From: Gammaproteobacteria bacterium
GTDB taxonomy: Bacteria; Pseudomonadota; Gammaproteobacteria; Enterobacterales; Alteromonadaceae
Length of the DNA stretch: 8,038 nucleotides
Assembly: GCA_023481025.1 (NCBI GenBank)
Contig: JAMCWV010000109.1
Location: 1 to 8,038 of the forward strand
Reading direction: 5' to 3'
In this document: piece by piece, positions 1-5,690 of the stretch
How positions within the stretch are numbered: the first letter of the stretch is position 1
Layout of the letters: the number at the start of each line of letters is the position of its first letter
The notes under the pieces: generated by a model
Database searches by the model: none
The model's input: only the letters and a program-made list of their open reading frames with translations
What the model was told of the DNA's origin: nothing
Made by a program: the position numbers and the translations under genes

Positions 1-2
1 AT

Positions 3-131
3 TTTGACCGTTTGGTAGGTGACCACAGTTATGCAGCACAACTACAACGGGAGGTTCGAATTCATGCGGAATATTGGCAGCAGCTACTTGCAGCCTGTCA
101 GTTGGATCCCGTCTCTGGCCGGCGCAATTGA
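3..131 (+). CDS. C-terminal fragment of an unrecognised protein (5' end outside the window)
   Basis: An open frame enters from the left edge and runs 42 codons to a TGA at 129-131. The visible tail is mostly polar and helical, with charged and Gln-rich stretches around HAEYWQQLLAAC, and ends SGRRN. The other two plus-strand frames stop within the first 18 bases, so this is the only plus frame that could carry a gene in from the left. Its last 34 bp overlap the 3' end of the convergent lipid-kinase gene. I do not recognise the family and assign no function. The frame is short enough to be open by chance, so its reality rests on the sequence to the left. Confidence 0.5.
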   Translation, partial: FDRLVGDHSYAAQLQREVRIHAEYWQQLLAACQLDPVSGRRN

Positions 132-1012
132 AACGCTGCAGGAATAGTCCGAATCCGGATAGGCGTGGTGCCGATCCATTCACCATCCGCTTCTACCGGC
201 AAATCCGGTGTGGTAATTTCCAGCGCCGAAAATTGACCACTGTGGACTTGCTTTAGATTTAAATGACGCCCTTGATAGAGCTTCGGCAGGCTAAGTAGTT
301 TACGCCATAATGGCATCGCCTCGATTAAACAATATGCCAAATAGCCATCATTCGTCACCGCATGCGGTGCGATATGCATACCAGCACCGAAATAATTGCT
401 ATTAGCCGCAGTGAGGAGCAAAGTCTTCCGTTGGCCTAGCGCTAACAATTTTTGCTGCGTTCCACGAAAATGAAGAGGCTTCTCGCGGTAGCTAAGTAAG
501 CTCAACAGCGCACACGCGAGGTAACTGAGTCGTGGCCAGACGTATTTTTTGCTGCCCAAACGCTGGACAATTTCGGCGTCAAAGCCAACGCCGGCGACAT
601 TAACAAAATAACGTGAGCCAACTTGCCCAAGATCAATGGTTTGGATCGGAGCATTTAAAGCTTGTTCTAACCAAAATTGGTCATTAAGTGACTTGCTGTT
701 TACTGTCGCTTTGAACCACGCACGGGCGAAATCATTCCCTGTGCCGCAGGGCATGTAACCCACAGGCAGCTGACTTCCTGCTAATGCGTTAACCGCTTGA
801 TGTAAGGTTCCATCACCGCCCAGTACGACCACGCGTTCAATCGCTGTGGTCGCTTGCAATCGTTCAAAAGCTGCAACGGTTTGACTAACTTGCGGGTATG
901 TTTCAAAGCGACAAAACTGCTCACCTGCAGCTTGCAAATGGCGCTCAAGCAAGGTCACAAAACGGTCTTTACGACGATTCGTGATAGGGTTAAGAAAAAT
1001 TACCGTCGTCAA
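98..1012 (-). CDS. Diacylglycerol kinase family lipid kinase (YegS/BmrU-like)
   Basis: This 304-residue protein has the expected length and motif order of bacterial YegS/DgkB-type lipid kinases, which phosphorylate diacylglycerol or related lipids with ATP at the inner face of the cytoplasmic membrane. The N-terminal catalytic domain opens with a beta strand and FLNPITNRR (6-14). It then carries the nucleotide-binding GGDGT (65-69) and the PCGTGNDFAR motif (88-97). The C-terminal sandwich domain shows VNVAGVGFDAE (137-147), the YFGAGMHIAP...DG block (207-223) and ADGE (275-278), all typical of the family. There is no signal peptide or membrane segment. The start is TTG at 1012, chosen because a strong AAGGAGG lies just upstream and no better start precedes it. 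It is the last gene of a three-gene operon, 32 nt after the lipoprotein stop. The exact lipid substrate cannot be read from the sequence. Confidence 0.92.
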   Translation of the reverse strand: MTTVIFLNPITNRRKDRFVTLLERHLQAAGEQFCRFETYPQVSQTVAAFERLQATTAIERVVVLGGDGTLHQAVNALAGSQLPVGYMPCGTGNDFARAWFKATVNSKSLNDQFWLEQALNAPIQTIDLGQVGSRYFVNVAGVGFDAEIVQRLGSKKYVWPRLSYLACALLSLLSYREKPLHFRGTQQKLLALGQRKTLLLTAANSNYFGAGMHIAPHAVTNDGYLAYCLIEAMPLWRKLLSLPKLYQGRHLNLKQVHSGQFSALEITTPDLPVEADGEWIGTTPIRIRTIPAAFQLRRPETGSN

Positions 1013-1020
1013 CGCTACGA

Positions 1021-1029
1021 CTCCTCCTT
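1021..1029 (-). promoter_or_regulatory. Strong ribosome binding site fixing a TTG start
   Basis: On the minus strand AAGGAGGAG lies at 1029-1021. The AAGGAGG core leaves 10 nt to the TTG at 1012, and the overlapping GGAG leaves 8 nt. This near-perfect anti-16S match supports the rare TTG as the start of the lipid kinase gene. Confidence 0.8.
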
Positions 1030-1044
1030 GAGTACAAGGCTCAT

Positions 1045-1533
1045 TTAGCTTTCATCACGCGGTCGCAAGTTCTCAAACACTTCGCTCGCTTTATAAACGT
1101 TTTCGTCATCAGGTAAAGGACCGCGGCCGAGCCGAATCTCTAGATTCACTTCAACTTCACTGCGACCATCGCCCAAGGTTAAACCTAAATGATAATTTGT
1201 CGATGGTCCACGACGACCGTATGGATAACCCGTGCCGAAGCCGATATGACTGTTACTCACGCGTTCACGATCGACAAAGGTTTCGCGACTCGTCACCCGA
1301 AACCAGTCATACCCACGTTCGAGCGTTAACTCACTAGCGCGTAGCATTGCGTAGTCCAATGCCATACCAATATTGTCACCGCGCGCTTTAAAGTTCACGC
1401 GAAACTGCTCGTCGGTGATCTGCCGCTCGGAATAGCCAAAACCACCACGTTGCGCTTCACGATACGCCGGCTGTCCGGCACAGGCGCTCAAAAACAACAC
1501 GGTAGTAACCATTAAACCTATGAATTTAAGCAT
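1045..1533 (-). CDS. CC0125/CC1285-family-like lipoprotein
   Basis: This is a 162-residue lipoprotein. Residues 1-17 form a signal peptide (MLKFIGLMVT, hydrophobic core, LSA) with the lipobox LSAC and the lipidated cysteine at residue 18. The next residue is Ala, so sorting to the outer membrane is expected under the Lol rule. The mature part has FRVNFKARG (44-52) followed by YAMLRASELTLERGYDWF (61-78) and VTSRET (80-85). This 'residue-rich helix, then GYDWF strand' pattern resembles the small lipoproteins annotated as CC0125/CC1285 family, whose function is unknown. A Gly/Tyr/Arg-rich loop follows (98-114), then a strand pair ending EVEVNLEIRLG. The ATG at 1533 is preferred over an upstream in-frame codon at 1569 because AAGAGGTG sits 5-7 nt before it and the signal peptide then starts at the N-terminus. 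It is the middle gene of the operon, 38 nt after the YgjP-like gene. Confidence 0.8.
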   Translation of the reverse strand: MLKFIGLMVTTVLFLSACAGQPAYREAQRGGFGYSERQITDEQFRVNFKARGDNIGMALDYAMLRASELTLERGYDWFRVTSRETFVDRERVSNSHIGFGTGYPYGRRGPSTNYHLGLTLGDGRSEVEVNLEIRLGRGPLPDDENVYKASEVFENLRPRDES

Positions 1534-1571
1534 AAAACACCTCTTGGTTTCTTTTGTACTGGCTTCCAATA

Positions 1572-2129
1572 TTATAGTCGCCGGCGGCGCTTTGGGTTCA
1601 GCTCTTTATCAAATCTTTGCCAATTCGGTAAATATTGATCCATTAAACGATAAAACCTTGCACTATGGCTTGCTTCATGCAAATGCACGAGCTCATGAAC
1701 CAGGACATAATCGATTAGCTCTGGCGCTTTGTCGGCTAACATCAAACTTAGCCAAACTCTGCCCGTGCGCACGTTACAGCTTCCCCAGCGGGTATGCATT
1801 TTTTTCACTCGCACGTCCATCGCCGTGACGCCAATCTGTTTTGCTAAACTGGGCAGGCGCGCGGACGCATAGTCTTGCAGCTGTTGGCGTTTTGCTTCAA
1901 GTGCATCCCAATCTAAGGATTTAGACGTATGCTCAGATCCGGCAATGCGCTCGACGTGATGGCGAATCCAAGTGCTTTTTTCCGCAACAAATTGCCGTAC
2001 GTCTCGGTCGCTCGCCCATTTCGGTGCCGACACGCGAACTTCACCACTATCGCCACGAATCCGAATTCGAATCGTTTTCATCGGTTTTCGGGTCAGTTTA
2101 AACCGTACCCCTGCGTGTTCATACCACAT
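1572..2129 (-). CDS. YgjP-like metal-dependent hydrolase (PF01863, formerly DUF45)
   Basis: This 185-residue cytoplasmic protein belongs to the YgjP-like metallopeptidase-fold family, and its size is close to E. coli YgjP (about 170 residues). The N-terminal strands VRFKLTRKPMKTIRIRI (8-24) and VRVSAP (31-36) are followed by the family signature MHTRWGSC (111-118) and the zinc-site helix HELVH (145-149). The downstream HEASHSARFY (151-160) supplies the likely third ligand, His155, with Glu146 as the catalytic base. The family was named for protease-like motifs. From memory, E. coli YgjP has been described as a UTP pyrophosphatase, so peptidase activity should not be assumed. The ATG at 2129 has AAGG 6 nt upstream. 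The protein ends in a basic tail (KRRRRL). It is the first gene of the minus-strand operon. No signal peptide is seen. Confidence 0.88.
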   Translation of the reverse strand: MWYEHAGVRFKLTRKPMKTIRIRIRGDSGEVRVSAPKWASDRDVRQFVAEKSTWIRHHVERIAGSEHTSKSLDWDALEAKRQQLQDYASARLPSLAKQIGVTAMDVRVKKMHTRWGSCNVRTGRVWLSLMLADKAPELIDYVLVHELVHLHEASHSARFYRLMDQYLPNWQRFDKELNPKRRRRL

Positions 2130-2191
2130 TAAACACCTTGATTTTTCCCATGACTTACTCAGGCCAAATTACCCGACTACGATAGCATAAG

Positions 2192-2220
2192 TTGTCGAAT
2201 AGAGCGCATACTGCCATACT
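2192..2220 (+). promoter_or_regulatory. Possible sigma70 promoter for the M20 amidohydrolase gene
   Basis: TTGTCG (2192-2197) and CATACT (2215-2220) each match the consensus at four of six positions and are separated by 17 bp. The pair lies 39 nt upstream of the ATG in the 129-bp gap between divergent genes. This is a weak prediction made by eye. I found no convincing promoter in the opposite direction for the YgjP-like operon. Confidence 0.35.
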
Positions 2221-2258
2221 CAAATCAGAATGAAATTTACTCATTAAGGAGTTATCCG

Positions 2259-3611
2259 ATGCAGTCCAACACGACGCTACCCCATCATCGTTTCGCTAAA
2301 CCTTGGCCAACACTGATGGCTGGCCTCATGCTCACAGTACCGCTCTGGTTTAGCCCCCTAACAAAGGCCTTAGAGCAAAAAAGTGTGCACAGCATTAGTG
2401 AGCAACTTGAGCAACAAGTGATTACGTGGCGACGCGATATTCATCAGCACCCCGAATTAAGTAACCGAGAATTCCGCACCGCTGCACTGGTTGCCGAACA
2501 CCTTCGCTCGCTCGATATGGAAGTTCAGACTGAGATCGCACATACCGGCGTTGTTGGCTTCCTACGCGGTGGCAAACCCGGACCAACCATTGCCTTACGT
2601 GCTGACATGGACGCTTTACCCGTCAAAGAATTGACTGACGTTCCTTTCGCTTCACAAGCCATGGGCGAATATCGTGGGCGCGAAGTTCCTGTGATGCATG
2701 CCTGTGGTCATGACTTACACGTTGCGATGTTACTTGGGGCAGCGAGCCACCTCGCCGCGCATCGCGATGAGATTGAAGGCAACGTCATGTTTATTTTCCA
2801 GCCGGCTGAAGAAGGCGCTCCCGAAGGTGAAGAAGGTGGTGCTGAGTTGATGTTGAAGGAAGGATTATTCGCTGAGCATAAACCGGACGCTGTACTCGGT
2901 ATCCATGTTTGGTCTGCTGGTAACACCGGCGTCATCGGTTACCGTAAAGGCCCGTTAATGGCATCCTCTGATCGGTTTGAAATCACGATTAAAGGCGAGC
3001 AAACCCATGGTTCACGGCCGTGGGGCGGAATTGACCCGATTGTTACTGCAGCACAAGTGATCAATAACGTGCAAACCATCGTGAGCCGTCAAGTTGACGT
3101 AACTAAAGCGCCTGCCGTGGTCAGCTTTGGCATCGTCGAAGGTGGTGTTCGTAACAATATCATTCCAGATGAAGTGTATTTAGAAGGCACCATCCGCAAT
3201 TTCGACATGGGCATTCGTGCTGACATCTTCCAACTACTTGAGCGCACGGCAACCCACACAGCGAAAGCTGCAGGTGCTGAAGCTCACATTCATATTCATG
3301 AAGGCTACCCGGTTACGTATAACGATCCCGAGTTGGTTGCTCATTTGCTGCCATTAACCCAGGTCGTTGCTGGCGAGCAAAATGTCCGTGAGAATGAGTT
3401 GGTTACCGGTGCCGAAGACTTCTCGTTTTATGCTCAAGAAGTCCCGGGGATGTTCGTATTTTTAGGCATTACGCCACATGACCAAGACCCGGCGACCGCG
3501 CCAAGTAATCATTCACCTTATTTTTATGCTGACGAGGATGCGCTGCGCATCGGCACCGAGCTTTTCATCAATTGGGTGATGCACTTCCCGGACGAATTTC
3601 TCTCCCGTTAA
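2259..3611 (+). CDS. Exported M20D family amidohydrolase (hippurate/IAA-amino acid hydrolase type)
   Basis: This 450-residue metal-dependent amidohydrolase cleaves the amide bond of N-acyl or N-aroyl amino acids, or similar compounds. The M20D signatures are in order: HQHPELSNREF (62-72), ALRADMDALPV (112-122), MHACGHD (146-152), QPAEEG (181-186), GIHVW (214-218), THGSRPW (249-255), GAEDFSFY (384-391) and NHSPYF (417-422). The likely dinuclear metal ligands are Cys149, His151, Glu185, His216 and His418, with Glu184 as the general base. His250 lies in the dimerisation lid domain (roughly 230-345). An N-terminal signal peptide (basic residues at 11 and 14, hydrophobic 19-35, probable cleavage after TKA at 37) implies a periplasmic enzyme. 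AAGGAG lies 7 nt before the ATG. The gene stands alone and ends in a terminator shared with the convergent binding-protein gene. The substrate is not determinable from sequence. Confidence 0.93.
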   Translation: MQSNTTLPHHRFAKPWPTLMAGLMLTVPLWFSPLTKALEQKSVHSISEQLEQQVITWRRDIHQHPELSNREFRTAALVAEHLRSLDMEVQTEIAHTGVVGFLRGGKPGPTIALRADMDALPVKELTDVPFASQAMGEYRGREVPVMHACGHDLHVAMLLGAASHLAAHRDEIEGNVMFIFQPAEEGAPEGEEGGAELMLKEGLFAEHKPDAVLGIHVWSAGNTGVIGYRKGPLMASSDRFEITIKGEQTHGSRPWGGIDPIVTAAQVINNVQTIVSRQVDVTKAPAVVSFGIVEGGVRNNIIPDEVYLEGTIRNFDMGIRADIFQLLERTATHTAKAAGAEAHIHIHEGYPVTYNDPELVAHLLPLTQVVAGEQNVRENELVTGAEDFSFYAQEVPGMFVFLGITPHDQDPATAPSNHSPYFYADEDALRIGTELFINWVMHFPDEFLSR

Positions 3612-3617
3612 ACATGT

Positions 3618-3642
3618 AAAGGCCACGAAAGTCGTGGCCTTT
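3618..3642. terminator. Bidirectional hairpin terminator between convergent genes
   Basis: A perfect 11-bp inverted repeat (AAAGGCCACGA / TCGTGGCCTTT) has a 3-nt loop at 3629-3631. It sits 7 nt after the amidohydrolase stop and 16 nt beyond the stop of the convergent binding-protein gene. The stem ends in AAA/TTT, giving a short U run in both directions. The T tract is short, so efficiency may be moderate. Confidence 0.8.
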
Positions 3643-3657
3643 AACTGCTTCATCGTT

Positions 3658-4839
3658 TTATCTTTCCTGCCAACTTGGCATCGGGATTATTGGTTTGGCA
3701 ACGGCTTGTTGTGGTGGCCAGATAACCCGCTTTTCACCCTCTTGCCATTGAATAAATACACCTTGGTGAGCGATTTGGTAACCGCGTTTATCGACTTTAA
3801 ACGGACCGAATACTGTAGTCATTTCAGTATTTAAAAGTACATCTCTGATCGCATCGCTATTGAGACTTCCTGCGTTCGTGATGGCATGCGCAAGAAGCTG
3901 GCAGCTTCCGTAAGCACCCGCTGCGTGGAAACTTGGCGCCCGTTGAAAACGTTCTTGATAAGCAGCAACAAACGCCTCAGAGCCGGGTAAAGGGACTGAA
4001 GCCTCCCATGCTGACAAACCGAACATATAGTCAGCGTCTGCACCTAATGCTTGCTGATACTCGTCGACCGCACCTGAGTTGCCGATCATTTTCACATTGA
4101 TATCAAGCGCTTTCATTTGCTCAGTAATGGCCACGAAGTTATCGAGTGCCGAAGCTGCAAGTGCAAGTACCTCTGTCTCCGCAGCTGCGATTTCCTGTAA
4201 ATACGCAGAAAAATCTGTTGTACCACTCGGGTAAGCCTGATTAAAAACAACCGCCATACCCTTCTCGCTGGCTAATCGTGCTGCGCCTTGACCGGCTGCA
4301 TGCGGGAACAACGCATCTTCATGCAGAACCGCGACACGCTGATAACCATGCTCGTCGGCTAAAGTAATCAAGCCCGCTAAAAAAACATCCGCCGGTGGTA
4401 AAACCATAAATAGATGATGACGCCCTTGCTCCCAAATCGATGAAGTTGCTGCTAACGGCGTAATGTGGACAAAACGATGTTTCTCAGTAATTGGGGCAAC
4501 AGCCTCGGTTAACGTTGAACCATAAGGGCCCATAATCGCATCGACTCGGTCTTCGGTAATGAGCTGTTCATACAAAGCTTGAGCTCTTGCTTGGTTCGAC
4601 TCATCATCGTAAATCACAAACTCAACCGGACGACCTAACAACCCGCCACTTCGATTTAGATCCTCGGCACACAGCAGATAGCCATTGCGAGCGGCGCTGC
4701 CTTGCGTCACGTACACCCCTGACTGCGACATGGTTGCACCAATGCGCAGTGGTTCGGTTGTACCACCATCACACCCTGCCAAAGAACTTAACGAAGCAGC
4801 GGCTAAAACAATACTGAATCGATGAATTAAAGTTTTCAC
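3658..4839 (-). CDS. LivJ/AmiC-type ABC transporter substrate-binding lipoprotein
   Basis: This 393-residue type I periplasmic-binding-fold protein (Peripla_BP_6 / Leu-Ile-Val-binding family) usually delivers branched-chain amino acids, amides or related small solutes to an ABC importer. After the signal peptide comes LRIGATMSQSG (31-41), the typical first strand and ligand loop. It is followed by GYLLCAEDLNRSGGLLGRPV (53-72), YDDESN (77-82), AIMGPYGSTLTEAVAPI (101-117) and ITPLAATSS (126-134). The C-terminal lobe ends in VFGPFKVDKRGYQIAHQG (343-360) and a late WPP motif (374-376), as in family members. The signal peptide ends in LAGC with Cys23 lipidated. The next residue is Asp, the classic Lol-avoidance signal, so inner-membrane anchoring is likely. 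The GTG start at 4839 follows AAGGAAGG by about 6 nt. An earlier in-frame GTG at 4890 lacks a ribosome site. No permease or ATPase gene adjoins it. Confidence 0.9.
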   Translation of the reverse strand: MKTLIHRFSIVLAAASLSSLAGCDGGTTEPLRIGATMSQSGVYVTQGSAARNGYLLCAEDLNRSGGLLGRPVEFVIYDDESNQARAQALYEQLITEDRVDAIMGPYGSTLTEAVAPITEKHRFVHITPLAATSSIWEQGRHHLFMVLPPADVFLAGLITLADEHGYQRVAVLHEDALFPHAAGQGAARLASEKGMAVVFNQAYPSGTTDFSAYLQEIAAAETEVLALAASALDNFVAITEQMKALDINVKMIGNSGAVDEYQQALGADADYMFGLSAWEASVPLPGSEAFVAAYQERFQRAPSFHAAGAYGSCQLLAHAITNAGSLNSDAIRDVLLNTEMTTVFGPFKVDKRGYQIAHQGVFIQWQEGEKRVIWPPQQAVAKPIIPMPSWQER

Positions 4840-4842
4840 GAG

Positions 4843-4850
4843 CCTTCCTT
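4843..4850 (-). promoter_or_regulatory. Ribosome binding site fixing a GTG start
   Basis: AAGGAAGG reads at 4850-4843 on the minus strand. Its AAGGA core leaves 6 nt to the GTG at 4839. It lies downstream of the longest possible start (GTG at 4890), which has no such site, so translation most likely begins at 4839. Confidence 0.7.
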
Positions 4851-4875
4851 TTTTATTTTTGTCGTTATAACCATA

Positions 4876-4891
4876 GGTGAAATAACTCACC
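4876..4891. promoter_or_regulatory. Small inverted repeat, possible operator upstream of the binding-protein gene
   Basis: GGTGA-AATAAC-TCACC is a perfect 5-bp dyad with a 6-bp spacer. It lies 37 nt upstream of the binding-protein GTG, next to a TATAAC sequence (4869-4864 on the minus strand) that could be a -10 element. A 5-bp dyad can arise by chance and no regulator is identified. Confidence 0.25.
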
Positions 4892-4927
4892 GATGTAAGT
4901 CATTTTTTGCTTTTATATGACGCGAAT

Positions 4928-4955
4928 TTGACAATTATTGACGATTCTTCATAAC
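4928..4955 (+). promoter_or_regulatory. Possible sigma70 promoter for the outer-membrane protein gene
   Basis: A perfect TTGACA (4928-4933) is followed after 16 bp by CATAAC (4950-4955), a four-of-six match to the -10 consensus. A second TTGAC begins at 4938, ten bases on. Transcription from here would leave a 5' leader of about 80 nt before the ATG at 5046. I recognised no riboswitch or RNA structure in that leader. Confidence 0.45.
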
Positions 4956-5045
4956 GAAAATCTGTATCAATCGTTCTACACTACTCTTGTCCTGCAGACG
5001 AATTACACAGCGTGTAAGACCACTGCATTGAATAGGAGTACCACA

Positions 5046-5606
5046 ATGAACTACAAATCTACTTTAGCTGTTAGCTCGGCGTTAGCGACCGTATTGGCGA
5101 TGGCACCAGCAGTAGCCAATGAGCCCGCTTTCGATTTCATTTCGGCGCACTATCAAGAAACTCGAGTCAGTCAAGCTGATCTGGACGGCTACGAACTTAA
5201 CCTCTCGACATCGATCACCGAAGACTATTTCTTTCGTCTGAGTCATTCAAACCAGTCAGCAAATCAATTTGACTTTGATTTGACGAAACTGGGATTCGGC
5301 TACAAACATTATGTGCAGCTCGACACCGTCGCCTACGGTGGAGCTGGTCTTGTGCGATCACGGGCTAAGTTCAACAGTCTGTCTAACTCTGACTCAGGGT
5401 TCAACGTCTTTATTGGTGCCCGACACAAAATGAGCCACAACCTTGAGTTAGGTATCGAGGCGGAGTATATCGATGTCGGTGACGACGATGATTTCGTCAT
5501 CCATTTACAAGGGCGCTACTGGGTCGCACCCAACTTCAGCTTGGTCGGTGGCTATGCGTTTGCCAATGACGACCGCTGGTCGTTCGGCGTTGCTTTCCAC
5601 TTCTAA
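5046..5606 (+). CDS. Small outer-membrane beta-barrel protein
   Basis: This 186-residue protein has a clear Sec signal peptide: MNYKSTLAVS, a hydrophobic Ala/Leu stretch, and cleavage expected after AVA at residue 24. The mature ~162 residues alternate polar and aromatic residues in strands such as YELNLSTSI (49-57), FFRLSHS (62-68), TKLGFGYKHYV (80-90), GFNVFIGARHKM (118-129), LELGIEAEYIDV (133-144) and FVIHLQGRYWV (150-160). The last strand is RWSFGVAFHF, with a C-terminal Phe that fits the BAM recognition signal. The size suits an eight-stranded barrel of the OmpA/OmpW/OmpX kind. An acidic turn (GDDDDF, 145-150) lies between strands. The function, whether pore, adhesin or structural, is unknown. 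AGGAG at 5034-5038 is 7 nt before this ATG, and an earlier in-frame TTG at 4938 would bury the signal peptide. It appears monocistronic. Confidence 0.85.
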   Translation: MNYKSTLAVSSALATVLAMAPAVANEPAFDFISAHYQETRVSQADLDGYELNLSTSITEDYFFRLSHSNQSANQFDFDLTKLGFGYKHYVQLDTVAYGGAGLVRSRAKFNSLSNSDSGFNVFIGARHKMSHNLELGIEAEYIDVGDDDDFVIHLQGRYWVAPNFSLVGGYAFANDDRWSFGVAFHF

Positions 5607-5636
5607 AGCGAACACCTTGTTCGGTCGGCTAAAATA

Positions 5637-5668
5637 AAATAACCCTGCGCGTGCAGGGTTATTTTTTT
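5637..5668. terminator. Strong bidirectional rho-independent terminator
   Basis: A perfect 12-bp stem (AAATAACCCTGC, 5637-5648, with GCAGGGTTATTT, 5653-5664) encloses a 4-nt loop and is followed by seven Ts (5662-5668) on the plus strand. On the minus strand the tail is also T-rich (TTATTTTATTTTA). It sits between the outer-membrane protein gene and the convergent lipoprotein operon and can end both transcripts. Confidence 0.93.
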
Positions 5669-5690
5669 AACGTACTCAATCACCAACGCA

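Noticed and set aside
74..256. Plus-strand open frame of 60 codons
   Set aside because: It lies mostly antisense to the lipid kinase coding region and its translation is Arg/Cys-rich with no family character.
1520..1828. Plus-strand open frame whose start looks like a signal peptide
   Set aside because: It is antisense to the YgjP-like gene and the start of the lipoprotein gene, both of which have clear family motifs and ribosome sites.
2815..2840. Glu/Gly-rich repeat-like stretch in the amidohydrolase as a slipped repeat or frameshift
   Set aside because: The frame is intact across it, and from memory an acidic insertion after the PAEE motif occurs in other exported M20D enzymes.
3634..3834. 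Plus-strand open frame after the amidohydrolase
   Set aside because: It begins inside the terminator hairpin and is antisense to the conserved C-terminus of the binding protein.
4956..5045. Leader of about 80-90 nt before the outer-membrane protein gene as a riboswitch or RNA thermometer
   Set aside because: I found no recognisable aptamer core, stable stem over the ribosome site or attenuator hairpin in it.
5637..5668. Inverted repeat as a mobile-element end or CRISPR-like repeat
   Set aside because: It occurs once, has a T tract and lies between convergent genes, which fits a bidirectional terminator.
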